The notes beneath the pieces were generated by a model that saw only the letters and a program-made list of their open reading frames with translations, was not told the DNA's origin and made no database searches. Position numbers and translations under genes: made by a program. This document shows, one piece after another, positions 17,055 to 25,982 of a stretch of 64,000 bases of DNA. Numbering within the stretch: position 1 is the stretch's first letter; each line of letters opens with the position of its first letter. Source of the stretch: Shewanella canadensis (lineage in GTDB: Bacteria > Pseudomonadota > Gammaproteobacteria > Enterobacterales > Shewanellaceae); the NCBI RefSeq assembly GCF_003966225.1, contig NZ_RXNU01000013.1, positions 1 to 64,000 of the forward strand, in the 5' to 3' direction.

Positions 17055-17379
17055 AGGTAGATATAAGTGACTTTATGAGTGTAGGTAAAACTCTGGTGTA
17101 GTGAAAGCGGGCTTTATTATGTAGAAAATGGTGGGTGTTTGACCGAAGACGGTAAATTCAGTTTAAGCTAGTTATAGTTTCGATGATTGTCCATTATTCT
17201 TTGTAACGCTTTGTTCATAAAGAGTAAAGCGATAGGTGTGAGATTCAGTCTAGCCACTCATATTCTACAAAACTGTGCGCAATTTAACAAAGTTTGAGCA
17301 ATTGCTCTTATTTTATTGTGGTTATTAACGTAAAATACCGAAAAAGAGGAACACCTGTACGCTTAAAAGGCCCTGAATT

Positions 17380-19176
17380 ATGTCACTCGAGCAGTATCAT
17401 TTAACACGTTTAATCAAACAGCAGAGCCAGAAACTTGGTGAAGCTATCGCGCTCGAAGGATTCGAAATGTCGGCCCCTTGGGATCAGGTGAGTTGGCGCT
17501 CATTCGATAATATCAACGCCAAGGTAGCCCAGGCATTGATTCAATTTGGCATCGAAGTCCAGGATCGTACCGTAATTTTGTCACAAAACTGTCCCCAGTG
17601 GGCTTGTGCCGATATCGGTAGTCTCAAAGCGCGTACAGTCGTTGTGCCTATCTACCCGACGAGTACCTTCGAGCAAGCCAGTTATATCGTGAATGATGCC
17701 AAGGCGAAGCTGATATTTGTCGGCGATAAAGCGCATTATGAGATGGCCTGCATGCTGGTTCAGCATTGCGAAAGCTTAACTCATATTGTGGTATTCGATA
17801 AAAGTGTTGTCCTTAAGGAATATGAGAGCCATATCTATTTTGACGATCTTCTCACTAAGACGCATTCTACCGAAGTTATCGCCGAATTGGATAAGCGTAT
17901 AGAAGAGGCCAAGTTAGATGATCTCCTTTCGTTGATCTATACCTCAGGTACGACAGGTGATCCTAAAGGTGTAATGATGGATTATCGTAATATCGCCTCT
18001 ATGATCCAGAAACATGATAAGGTGCTGGCCTTCACTCCCGGTGATGTTTCTCTTGCTTTCTTACCTCTAAGTCACGTGTTTGAGCGTGATTGGAGTTTCT
18101 ACGTTTTGAGCCGTGGTGGCCATAACGTCTATCTGCAAAATCCGATGGCAGTAAAAGAAGCTATCGTTGCGGTTCGTCCTCATACTCTCTGTGTCGTACC
18201 CAGGTTCTTAGAAAAAGTGTACAGCGCCGTCCAAGACAAAGTGATAAAAGCACCAGAGTTAAGGCAGAAGATGTTTACCTGGGCCATGTCTGTCGGACAT
18301 CGTCAATCTGAAGTCGGCCAGGGCCGGCATAAGGCGTCTTTGGGTCTGAGCTTGCAGTGGAAGCTGGCTGATAAGCTGGTCTTTAGTAAGCTCAAGCAAG
18401 TACTGGGTGGGCGTCTTAAGTTTATGCCATGTGGTGGCGCAGCTTTAGACCCTAACGTCAGCGCTTTTTTCCAGAGTATTGATGTACCTGTTTTATGTGG
18501 TTACGGAATGACTGAAACCAATGCCACGATCACCTGTAATACCCTGTCTAACCGTGTGCCAGGATCTAATGGTAAGCCATTGCCGGATATGGAAATTAAG
18601 TTAGGCAAAGATAATGAGATTATGGTACGCGGTGGAACTGTTATGCGTGGTTATTATAATCGCCCGGAAGATACTGCTGAAGCATTCGAGGATGGCTGGC
18701 TGAAAACCGGCGATGCGGGTCGTATCGATGAAGAAGGTAACTTGTTTATTACCGACAGAATCAAAGAGTTGATGAAAACCTCAAATGGTAAGTATATCGC
18801 TCCTCAACGTGTCGAAGGTAAGGTGGGATGTTGTCCTTTCATCGAGCAGGTTGCCATCGTAGCCGATGCGAAAAACTATGTGACGGCCCTGATTGTACCC
18901 GCCTTCGAAGCGCTTGAAGAGTGGGCGAAAGAGAAAGGTATTCACTACGAGTCACAAATGGAGCTGTTGCGTAACAGCCTTGTGGTTGAGCACTTCGATA
19001 ATCGTCTTAAGGAACTGCAGTCAGATCTGGCAGGTTTTGAGAAGATTAAAAAGTTTACCCTGTTACCCGAAGCTTTCTCAATGGAAGCGGGTCTGATCAC
19101 TCCGACGATGAAGCTGCGTCGTAAGGTGATTTACAACAAGTATGCCCGTGAAATTAAAGCTATGTACGCGAGATAA
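17380..19176 (+). CDS. Long-chain acyl-CoA synthetase (AMP-forming)
   Basis: A 598-residue adenylate-forming enzyme that activates fatty acids to acyl-CoA via acyl-AMP. The P-loop motif is LIYTSGTTGDPKGVMM, followed by LPLSHVFERDW, CGYGMTETNATI, and the hinge region GWLKTGDAGRIDEEGNLFITDRIKELMKTSNGKYIAP. Its length and FERDW/SNGKYIAPQ motifs place it with the FadD15/long-chain type rather than acetate-CoA ligases. It is followed by a clear terminator. The preceding MITE may influence its expression, but no promoter was assigned. Confidence 0.92.
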   Translation: MSLEQYHLTRLIKQQSQKLGEAIALEGFEMSAPWDQVSWRSFDNINAKVAQALIQFGIEVQDRTVILSQNCPQWACADIGSLKARTVVVPIYPTSTFEQASYIVNDAKAKLIFVGDKAHYEMACMLVQHCESLTHIVVFDKSVVLKEYESHIYFDDLLTKTHSTEVIAELDKRIEEAKLDDLLSLIYTSGTTGDPKGVMMDYRNIASMIQKHDKVLAFTPGDVSLAFLPLSHVFERDWSFYVLSRGGHNVYLQNPMAVKEAIVAVRPHTLCVVPRFLEKVYSAVQDKVIKAPELRQKMFTWAMSVGHRQSEVGQGRHKASLGLSLQWKLADKLVFSKLKQVLGGRLKFMPCGGAALDPNVSAFFQSIDVPVLCGYGMTETNATITCNTLSNRVPGSNGKPLPDMEIKLGKDNEIMVRGGTVMRGYYNRPEDTAEAFEDGWLKTGDAGRIDEEGNLFITDRIKELMKTSNGKYIAPQRVEGKVGCCPFIEQVAIVADAKNYVTALIVPAFEALEEWAKEKGIHYESQMELLRNSLVVEHFDNRLKELQSDLAGFEKIKKFTLLPEAFSMEAGLITPTMKLRRKVIYNKYAREIKAMYAR

Positions 19177-19203
19177 GGGGCAGCTCAGTAAAAGATAGAT
19201 ATG

Positions 19204-19229
19204 AAGGGATGCTTAGCATCCCTTTTTTG
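19204..19229 (+). terminator. Rho-independent terminator after the acyl-CoA synthetase gene
   Basis: AAGGGATGC, loop TTA, GCATCCCTT, then TTTT. Confidence 0.92.
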
Positions 19230-19234
19230 TATAT

Positions 19235-19264
19235 GAAACATTCGCGGCTAAAGCCGCTCCTACA
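19235..19264 (-). repeat. REP-like palindrome, copy A
   Basis: On the minus strand it reads TGTAGGAGCGGCTTTAGCC and on to GCGAATGTTTC, with inner stem CGGCTTTAGCCG. The same element occurs at 36534, 40597 and 43153. Confidence 0.85.
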
Positions 19265-19374
19265 GTGGAGAACCTCAAATCTGATATGTCGTCGAACAAT
19301 TGCATCCCGTCGGGTTCTCGGTTAACGTCTTAGCCAAAATAAAAAAACAATAATAACAATAAGGATATTCAGAC

Positions 19375-19779
19375 GTGTCAGAGACTTTCTTTAGCTTAGA
19401 GATCCAACCCCGATTCAATGAAACGGATGCCTTGGGGCATATCAATAACACCATCATTCCGGTTTGGAATGAGGCGGCAAGAAAGCCGATATTTGAGATA
19501 TTTAATCCCGAGTTGGATCTGGGAAAGTGGGATCTTATCGTTGCGGGGTTTAATATCGCTTATCTCTCACCGACCAACTATGGTAGCCCGGTCAGCATCA
19601 AGACCTGGATAAGTCGTGTCGGTAATAGTAGCTTCGAGGTGACACAGCAGAGTTGGCAGCTGGGGAAACAAACCTCAGAGACTAAGACGACCATGGTGCA
19701 TTACGATTACGGCATAGATAAGAGCCAACCACTCTCCGCTGAGATTAAACAGCAGCTCTCTTTGCTAACCGGCGAATAA
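19375..19779 (+). CDS. Hotdog acyl-CoA thioesterase (4HBT type)
   Basis: A 134-residue single-domain hotdog protein. RFNETDALGHINNTIIPVWNEAAR is the 4-hydroxybenzoyl-CoA thioesterase active-site region, with the aspartate at about 18 and the HINN turn leading into the central helix. The start is a GTG at 19375, with AAGGA nine bases upstream. Substrate is not evident; family members hydrolyse acyl-CoA. A second hotdog gene of similar type lies at 20129-20548, with a small acetyltransferase gene between. Confidence 0.85.
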   Translation: MSETFFSLEIQPRFNETDALGHINNTIIPVWNEAARKPIFEIFNPELDLGKWDLIVAGFNIAYLSPTNYGSPVSIKTWISRVGNSSFEVTQQSWQLGKQTSETKTTMVHYDYGIDKSQPLSAEIKQQLSLLTGE

Positions 19780-19832
19780 TTGTATTAATTGGTATTAGGG
19801 CTGCCAAATTTGAACAAGTACAGAAGCGGGAG

Positions 19833-20090
19833 TCATAAAAACTTCTGCACGTACCAGCAGCTTGTCTCTATGATGAGTTTTTCAGAGTTGGCCCAGCTTA
19901 GTCCATGACGGACCAGCTTCTCGGCTAACCCCTTGCCCCTGAGCTCTGTGGGCACGAAGGTGTGGGTGAAATTAATTCTGCCGTCAAAAAGCTTATAGGA
20001 CAAGCGGGCTTGTGCTTGTCCTTGTCCTATATTGATAACAAACTCATGTTCATCGATAAGGTGAACAATCTCAATGTCACTCGTGTTCAT
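19833..20090 (-). CDS. Small GNAT-like N-acetyltransferase (YjdJ type)
   Basis: An 85-residue protein containing GRINFTHTFVPTELRGKGLAEKLVRHGLSWA, the acetyl-CoA-binding RGKGLAEKLV motif of the short GNAT proteins. SCWYVQKFL closes the fold, as in YjdJ-like proteins of about 90 residues. The acceptor is unknown. It lies 38 bases downstream of the hotdog gene on the same strand and may be cotranscribed. Confidence 0.85.
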   Translation of the reverse strand: MNTSDIEIVHLIDEHEFVINIGQGQAQARLSYKLFDGRINFTHTFVPTELRGKGLAEKLVRHGLSWANSEKLIIETSCWYVQKFL

Positions 20091-20128
20091 AATACCGACC
20101 TCTCTATATCAGTGGATTAATCTGCCAG

Positions 20129-20548
20129 TTAGTAGGATTTGAGTGCATCGAGAAGGGCTGGGGTCAGTTCAGCTTTTTTACCCGTCTTAAAATTAAACAT
20201 CACCACTTGCGAACTGCCTAAGGTGGTCACCGCTTTTTGTGCCTGACTATAGACACTGTAATGCATCATAAATCGGTCTTGCTTGATGTCACTGATGGAT
20301 ACACCTACCAATAAGGTGTCGGGGAAGGTGACCGGACGTTTGTAACGAGCGGTGTTTTCACTGATCACCGGACCGACTTGGGTGCTTTGAAGATCGGCGA
20401 GCAGGTTTATCTGAGTAAAAAAATCGATACGGGCGGTTTCGAAATAGCGGAAGTAAACCACATTATTCACGTGCTGCAGTGCATCCATCTCGCCCCAGGC
20501 TACCTGTATCTCAGTATAGATGGGGTATTCCTTGATAAAACGTTCCAT
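20129..20548 (-). CDS. Hotdog acyl-CoA thioesterase (4HBT type)
   Basis: A 139-residue thioesterase with WGEMDALQHVNNVVYFRYFETARIDFF, the 4HBT catalytic segment (aspartate at about 20 and HVNN). I chose ATG 20548 because AAAGGG lies about eight bases upstream; the frame also opens earlier, at 20593. The upstream segment of the longer form does not resemble the family. It is probably an acyl-CoA hydrolase acting on fatty acyl or hydroxybenzoyl-type substrates. Confidence 0.87.
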   Translation of the reverse strand: MERFIKEYPIYTEIQVAWGEMDALQHVNNVVYFRYFETARIDFFTQINLLADLQSTQVGPVISENTARYKRPVTFPDTLLVGVSISDIKQDRFMMHYSVYSQAQKAVTTLGSSQVVMFNFKTGKKAELTPALLDALKSY

Positions 20549-20653
20549 TTTTGGCCCTTTATTCAAACAGTTGTTTAACTTGTGAGTCAGCATAACAGCA
20601 TGTCATAGTGGCAACAAGTTCATGAACCTTAGACTTTAGATTTGAGACTCGAG

Positions 20654-21424
20654 ATGAAACAGATACTCCTCGCCTTGATGCTGGTGCTTGTTCCGGCCTA
20701 TTTTGCCAGTGATGTGGCAGCCCACACTCAGCTGCAGTTTCTTCCCGCCGTGAGTCCTGAAGACAAGCAGGCCCGGGAGGTGATCGAGTCCGTTTCTGAA
20801 CAGATGCAGCTGCTGTTAGATGATCAGCTTCCGATAAAGCAGAAGTTAACTATTCGGTTTGGTGCTGATGACGGGCCTCTGTTCGATCCCGAAAAGATGC
20901 AGATATTGTTTCCCTATCAGTTTGTCACCGAAGTACTGAGTCGCTTCAAAGGCGACAACTATCAGCAAACAGGCGTGACTGCGGTTGAAGCAACTCAGGA
21001 TGCGATTATGCATACCTTGGCTCATGAATATGGCCATGCTTTTATCTATAGCAACCAGGTGATAGTGCTCGGCAAGGAGGAGGACGCCGTCGATACACTG
21101 GCCACGCTACTCCTGCTTAACTCTTTTGATGAAGGTGACGAGATAGCCTTGAGCGCCGCCGATCTCTTCGCCCTTGAGGATGAAGATGTTGAGAGTTTCG
21201 ATGATGATCATTTTTGGGACGAACACAGCTTAGATGCCCAGCGCTATTTCGCAACTCTATGTCTTATCTACGGCAGCGATCCTGAGAAGAACCGGGAGAT
21301 AATCTCGAAAGCACAGCTGGAGATGGAGAGAGATAGTTACTGCGAAGAGGAGTTCCTTCGTCAGACGGAAAACTGGGACAGGCTGAAGGAGTTGTACCCG
21401 GTAGAGTCGTTATCGAAACAATAA
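20654..21424 (+). CDS. DUF4344 zinc metallopeptidase-like exported protein
   Basis: A 256-residue exported protein with a signal peptide (ILLALMLVLVPAYFASDVAA). HEYGH at 124-128 is the zinc-binding motif, followed by the downstream glutamate in GKEEDAVDTLATLLLL, the arrangement seen in DUF4344 proteins. It is very acidic in its second half. I start it at ATG 20654; a TTG at 20642 is possible. The substrate is unknown. A shared hairpin terminator separates it from convergent mtnC. Confidence 0.8.
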   Translation: MKQILLALMLVLVPAYFASDVAAHTQLQFLPAVSPEDKQAREVIESVSEQMQLLLDDQLPIKQKLTIRFGADDGPLFDPEKMQILFPYQFVTEVLSRFKGDNYQQTGVTAVEATQDAIMHTLAHEYGHAFIYSNQVIVLGKEEDAVDTLATLLLLNSFDEGDEIALSAADLFALEDEDVESFDDDHFWDEHSLDAQRYFATLCLIYGSDPEKNREIISKAQLEMERDSYCEEEFLRQTENWDRLKELYPVESLSKQ

Positions 21425-21535
21425 GCTGTTCAGTATTGGAAGATCGTTTGGAAGTTAGTAAGGATGGATATAACGAAGATTTTATACCGTCCGTGGTAAA
21501 TCTTCATAACTCTCAATAACAAGAAGGCCAGACAC

Positions 21536-21565
21536 AAAAAAGGCATTCTATCGAGAATGCCTTTA
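21536..21565. terminator. Bidirectional terminator between DUF4344 gene and mtnC
   Basis: AAAGGCATTC pairs with GAATGCCTTT around a six-base loop, with an A run on the left and Ts on the right, so it can end transcription from both convergent genes. Confidence 0.85.
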
Positions 21566-21587
21566 GTGATACTCAATTTGAAAAAGC

Positions 21588-22265
21588 TTAGAAAGTGAGT
21601 TCTGTGAAGCTGCCGATCTGCTTATATGTTCCCGTACGCTGACCTGAAGTGCGAACCATTTGCATAGTGCGCATGCCAGCTTCTTCTGCGGCTTTAAGCT
21701 CTTCGATCACATCAGAAATAAACAGCACCTGCTTAGGGGCTAAGCTGATGGTGTTAATGATGTTGCAGTAAGCCTGCTTAAACAGTTTATTCCCGGTACG
21801 GGTGTCAAAGTGACCGTCGAAATGAGGCGTTAGGTCACCCGCATCACTGTGGCTGAAAAGCAGCTTTTGCGCTTCAGCCGAACCGGAAGAGAAACTATAG
21901 AGGCGCATATTTTGTTGCTTAATACCTTCGATAGCCTCGATAAAGTCAGGGAAAATATGACCTGTAAATTCACCCTTGGCATAACCTTGCTTCCAGATTA
22001 GGCCTTGAAGTGTCTTAAGTGGCGTCGATTTGCGGTCTTCGGCAACCCATTGTTGCAGGATCTCGATTACTCGGTCGAGTGAAGCCTCTGGCTCTAACGC
22101 GATATCTCTCACATCACAGATGCAATTTTCTACCAACACATTGTGTTCATTTTCTTTAAGAAAGTCGGGTAAGGCTTTGGCTGAATAAGGAAAAAGTGTC
22201 TCCTTAATAAAGCTAAGATCGGTTGTCGTACCTGCTGTATCTACAACTATGGCTCTGATACCCAT
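21588..22265 (-). CDS. mtnC: Acireductone synthase (enolase-phosphatase E1)
   Basis: A 225-residue HAD-family enzyme of the methionine salvage pathway that converts 2,3-diketo-5-methylthiopentyl-1-phosphate to acireductone. The HAD nucleophile region is VVDTAGTTTD with aspartate 9, followed by SFSSGSAEAQKLLF (motif II) and FISDVIEELKAAEEAGM (motif IV). Length and motifs match MtnC. It is a single gene here, with a long empty leader of about 260 bases before the Sel1-repeat gene on the other strand. Confidence 0.94.
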   Translation of the reverse strand: MGIRAIVVDTAGTTTDLSFIKETLFPYSAKALPDFLKENEHNVLVENCICDVRDIALEPEASLDRVIEILQQWVAEDRKSTPLKTLQGLIWKQGYAKGEFTGHIFPDFIEAIEGIKQQNMRLYSFSSGSAEAQKLLFSHSDAGDLTPHFDGHFDTRTGNKLFKQAYCNIINTISLAPKQVLFISDVIEELKAAEEAGMRTMQMVRTSGQRTGTYKQIGSFTELTF

Positions 22266-22525
22266 AATGTCTGCTTACTCCACAATATCTTGTCTAAAAA
22301 TGCATCTGCAAAATTTCAATTCAGATCCTAAGCTGAAACGCATAATTTGGCTAGTTAATTATCATCTCTGCTTCTGTTAGATGTGGGAGGATATTGGTGG
22401 GTTGAGACTGCAATTGATACGAACATAACCCTATACACAGTGTACTTAAGTTACATTGACTGAAAAGTGAACAAACACTATGCTTTTAAATTGTTCATTA
22501 CTTCAACGGATAGGGAGTAACAATT

Positions 22526-23326
22526 ATGAAAGGAAGCATTTTTACCTGTACATTAGGATTGGTGGCACTCCTGTGCAGCGGAGCCACATCGGCTAAGATG
22601 GAGGTTCACTCCTTGCCCGCTCAAATCATTCCATGTGATACCTCAGATTGCAGCAAAACATTTCAGGAGTACAAAACATTAGCGCGTTATGGCCATTCCG
22701 ATGCCATGTATACCTTAGGCGAGATCTATCGACACGGTTACGGCACCGAAGTTGATATGCGTTTAGCCACCAAGTGGTATCGGCGCTCTGCAAAGTATGG
22801 CAATCCATTTGCTCAGTATAAGGCCGCTATCATCTATCTGCAGGAGAGTGAAAATCAGGATATTGAAAAAGCGATGAGGTACCTGAGAGCCGCAGATAGA
22901 GAGGGGCTCGATGACGCAAGCCTTCTGCTCGGCTTGCTCTACTTAGAGGGGGAGTTGATAGAGACGGATCTCGTCAAGGCGAAGGAGTACCTGTCAAAAT
23001 CCTTTGAAAATGGCCACTAGGACACCATCAATGCCTTAGCTGGCATTAGCCAGGTTGAGTTAGCTCTTAGTGATAAGAAACTCACTCCGGAAAAAGCCCC
23101 AATGCCGCAACCTGCTCCCGTTGGAGAGATGGAGGTCATTGAGGTGAGTGCCCCGTCATTGGAGGAGGTGATCACCTATCACATCGCCAGACTTAGGAGG
23201 AGGAACCCGGATGTCGGAGCGGCGACGGGAACCATGATTATGGGTCTAACCTGTGCAGAGATGATAGCGTGTAATACCGAGTCTGACCGTGAACGAATGC
23301 GAGAGTTTCTGATGTCGACCTGGTAG
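22526..23326 (+). pseudogene. Sel1-repeat exported protein interrupted by an in-frame amber stop
   Basis: A signal peptide (IFTCTLGLVALLCSGATSA) is followed by Sel1-type repeats: ARYGHSDAMYTLGEIYRHGYGTEVD, KYGNPFAQYKAAIIYLQES, and DREGLDDASLLLGLLYLEGE. A TAG at 23018-23020 ends the frame after 164 codons, yet the same frame stays open to 23326. The extension continues as a plausible protein (DTINALAGISQVELALSDKK, and a tail with LTCAEMIACNTESDRERM). A single C-to-T change of a glutamine codon would explain it. It may be a recent pseudogene, a truncated protein, or a sequence error. GGGAG precedes the ATG. Confidence 0.75.
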
Positions 23327-23396
23327 TAAAGCGCACCGCACCAAACATAAGGGTCATCAAAAGCTGGCCGTTAGGTTATTTTTCAATGTGGTTAAA

Positions 23397-23428
23397 GGCA
23401 GGCACCTTGTGCCTGCCTCTTATATTTT
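23397..23428 (+). terminator. Rho-independent terminator after the Sel1-repeat gene
   Basis: GGCAGGCAC, loop CTT, GTGCCTGCC, then CTCTTATATTTT. Its persistence suggests the broken gene is still transcribed. Confidence 0.8.
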
Positions 23429-23524
23429 CAGGCGCAATAGTCTAATTGTAGTGAATATATCCTGCCTGAAGTCAGCTCTTCTCCTGCCGGTTTGTAATCA
23501 CCTGGTGCATGTTGTAGGTTTGTT

Positions 23525-23549
23525 AACTGCTTTCAGATAGAAAGCAGTT
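23525..23549 (+). promoter_or_regulatory. Leader hairpin upstream of the esterase-like gene
   Basis: AACTGCTTTC, loop AGATA, GAAAGCAGTT: a perfect 10-base stem 24 bases ahead of the ATG at 23574. It may affect translation or mRNA stability, or be an operator. Confidence 0.45.
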
Positions 23550-23573
23550 GTTGAACTAATACAGGGAAGGTTC

Positions 23574-24755
23574 ATGCTCAGAAATACCGTTTATATTATT
23601 GCTTTGTCTATATCTGGCCTGCTGTTCAGCCCTAAGCTTTTTGCTGAAGATGCAGCGGCGAATGTCCACCTGAGTCAGGTGGAGAAACTCATTGTTTCAT
23701 CGGAGCAGTTTAAAGAGTCTGCCGAATTTATCGTTACCTTGCCGCCGACTTACAGCAAGAATAGTGATAAAGAGTATGTGCTTCTGCTTGACCTTCACCC
23801 GCGCAGCCAGGCCTACCTTAGCGGTATGCATGATTGGATGAGCCATAATGGCGATTGGCCCTGGCTGGAAACCATTATCGTGACAGCGCCCGATGGCCAC
23901 GCCGGACTGGGTCAGTTGAAGGTGCAAGCTATCGAAGAGCAGGGCAGTGAACTGCTGCTGGACTTTGTGGAGCAAGAGCTGCTCCCGGCAATTGACAGCA
24001 AGTACCGAACCAATGGCTTTCGTATCCTCAACGGCTTCACCGGCAATGCTGGGTTAAGCCTCTACACCTTACTCAATCGTCCCAGCCTGTTTAATGCCTA
24101 TTTTGCCGCGAGTCCGGTACTGAGCAAAGACTTTGCTTACGTTATCAAGGATGCTCCCAAGAAACTCGCCACCATGAAAGGCAAGCCAAGGTTCCTGCTG
24201 ATGAGCAGCAGTGACAGCGGCTTCGAGAAGAGGCAATTAGCAAGCTTTGCTGAGATGGAATCAATCATAGAGGCGAATGCCACATCGAAACTGGATTACC
24301 ACATTAAACGCTTCGACGGTACCTACTATATGACTCAGCCTATCCTGGCAACCGCCTATGGTATCGAGCTTCTGTTTAATGATGTTCATCAGGTGTTAAA
24401 GCCAGATTCAGAGATCTCAAGCCAGGGCGCGCAAGCAATACTGGCTCACTATCGTTATCTGTCTGAGGAGAAGTATGGCTTCGAAGTTCCCGCCACCGAC
24501 TCCCTGATAGCCCTGGCCAAAGCCGAGTCGACCAAGGATGCAGCAAAAGGGTTGGCTGTTTACCAGATTGCAGTGAAGGCAGCGCCCGACTCACACACGG
24601 CCCATGACGCATTGGCGAACGCCTATGCAGAGGCTGGAGAGTTTGAGTTAGCCATCAAGCATGAGCAGCTGGCGCTGGATAACACCGACCACCCGTTCTG
24701 GACCAAGAGATACTCTGAGAGTCTGGCCGCTTTTGAGGATAAAATGCGGCTTTAA
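23574..24755 (+). CDS. Exported esterase-like alpha/beta-hydrolase with TPR tail, atypical nucleophile
   Basis: A 393-residue exported protein (signal peptide ending PKLFA). Residues about 40-275 resemble the Fes/esterase D-type alpha/beta hydrolases: FIVTLPPTYSKNSDKEYVLLLDLH, IIVTAPDG, and YFAASPVLSKD. The usual GxSxG elbow is replaced by NGFTGNAG, so the nucleophilic serine position appears to be threonine. The last 90 residues form a tetratricopeptide-like repeat (AKGLAVYQIAVKAAPDSHTAHDALANAYAEAGEFELAIK). It may be an inactive binding relative or use threonine. Upstream is a perfect leader hairpin. Confidence 0.75.
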   Translation: MLRNTVYIIALSISGLLFSPKLFAEDAAANVHLSQVEKLIVSSEQFKESAEFIVTLPPTYSKNSDKEYVLLLDLHPRSQAYLSGMHDWMSHNGDWPWLETIIVTAPDGHAGLGQLKVQAIEEQGSELLLDFVEQELLPAIDSKYRTNGFRILNGFTGNAGLSLYTLLNRPSLFNAYFAASPVLSKDFAYVIKDAPKKLATMKGKPRFLLMSSSDSGFEKRQLASFAEMESIIEANATSKLDYHIKRFDGTYYMTQPILATAYGIELLFNDVHQVLKPDSEISSQGAQAILAHYRYLSEEKYGFEVPATDSLIALAKAESTKDAAKGLAVYQIAVKAAPDSHTAHDALANAYAEAGEFELAIKHEQLALDNTDHPFWTKRYSESLAAFEDKMRL

Positions 24756-24974
24756 GTCGCTTACGCTGGACCTGGTGGGGGAGTTCCCCCCCCCTTAAAC
24801 CCGTTCTATCTTTTTGCCAAACCTCTCTCCTCATCCGCTCTGGCTTAAAGTCTGCCAGTACCTTCGCGCTGGTTTTTAAATAAGACGTTTTGTCTTTACG
24901 TCGGTAAAAGGTTAATATATCAACGATTTTAAGGACATTTACTGATAAGTGAATACACAAATAAAGGGACTGCA

Positions 24975-25523
24975 ATGAAACTCAACTCTCTGTTAACCGT
25001 AGGCATGTTACTGGCCGCGACGACACCCGCTCTTGCCGCCGAAGACCTGGGCTTTTACCTCGGTGGCCAGGTTAACCACACCAGTGTAGAAGACAATATC
25101 GGTACCTTAGATGAGTCTGCCATAGGGCTCGGCATCTATGGTGGCTACAACTTCAATGACAGTTTTGGCATCGAGACGAGCATTTTTTTGACCGATAGTC
25201 TCGTCGATGAGATGGATTTGAGAATAGCGGCGGTGACCATCTCCCCCGTGATTCGACATGCCTTTACCGACAGTGTAACTGGCTATTTGAAGGCGGGTCT
25301 GGTAGTCAACAAGACCTACAGCAACGATGACGGTGTTGACGAAGATTATCGAGGCACAGGTTGGTTGTTCGGCGCCGGTGTGGATGTGACCCTGACAGAG
25401 TCTCTGGCGTTGCGAGTGTCTTATGAGCTGAGTGAAACCGAGCCGGAATATAGCGAGTTGGAAAATTATTACGCCGATATCAGCTTGAAACAATTTGGCA
25501 TCGGTTTGCATTACAGATTCTAG
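24975..25523 (+). CDS. Outer-membrane beta-barrel protein (OmpA/OmpX-like fold)
   Basis: A 182-residue exported protein with a signal peptide (LLTVGMLLAATTPALAA). It is built from alternating strands (GFYLGGQVNHTSVEDNIG, GIYGGYNFNDSFGIETSIF, GYLKAGLVVNK, GTGWLFGAGVDVTL, LALRVSYELSE) and ends in GIGLHYRF, a C-terminal phenylalanine typical of proteins inserted by the Bam machinery. It is probably an eight-stranded porin-family barrel; its ligand is unknown. The 219-base gap before it carries a run of nine or more Cs. Confidence 0.8.
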   Translation: MKLNSLLTVGMLLAATTPALAAEDLGFYLGGQVNHTSVEDNIGTLDESAIGLGIYGGYNFNDSFGIETSIFLTDSLVDEMDLRIAAVTISPVIRHAFTDSVTGYLKAGLVVNKTYSNDDGVDEDYRGTGWLFGAGVDVTLTESLALRVSYELSETEPEYSELENYYADISLKQFGIGLHYRF

Positions 25524-25815
25524 CTACCTATGTAACGATCATAGGTCTACTCGTTTTCTGTTTTCCAAACTTTGTTTGGATTAACGTCGTGGAATTCCAT
25601 TCCACACCAGGGCAAGGAGGACTGCTCGTCCTCGCCCTCCTTGCATCCACCCTAACGCCCCGGCGAAGTTGTGATCCTTCGGTCTTTCTTGAAAAGACCT
25701 AGCGTTTCCGATGGGGCATCCAAGCCCCCCGAAAACTAGCCCCACATCCATGTGGGTCTTACGCTATTTTCTACGACACCCTCAGGCAACTTCCAACGGG
25801 GATTTATCGTATCTA
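25524..25815. repeat. Hairpin-rich left flank of accessory cassette 1
   Basis: Seven or so short perfect hairpins follow one another directly after the barrel gene: ACCTATG/CATAGGT (25526-25546), CCAAAC/GTTTGG (25565-25579), GTGGAAT/ATTCCAC (25589-25605), GCAAGGAGG/CCTCCTTGC (25612-25644), GGTCTTT/AAAGACC (25681-25699), GGGGC/GCCCC around ATCCAA (25713-25728), and CCCACATCCATGTGGG (25741-25756). A conserved block follows, CTCAGGCAACTTCCAACGGG then GATTTATCGTATC (25781-25813), which recurs at 51852-51883. The remaining bases to 25982 are AT-rich with no gene. Confidence 0.65.
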
Positions 25816-25982
25816 TAGGGGAATTGGGGAGCCTATGATTAGACCTCATTTACTTGCTTCGTCTGGCTTTAAAAACGATTAACTATAATTTCTACATTTG
25901 TATTTAGTTGTTCTTGTTTTTTCTTTAAATGAGAGAGGTTATGCTAGGTATATGTTTGTTTTTATTAATATGAGGTGAGTTT

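Noticed and set aside
23018..23020. Pyrrolysine or programmed readthrough at the amber codon
   Set aside because: No pyl genes or readthrough context are seen; a simple nonsense change is the economical reading.
24655..24975. Leftward open frame of 106 codons
   Set aside because: It overlaps the end of the esterase-like gene, crosses a poly-C tract, and resembles no protein family.
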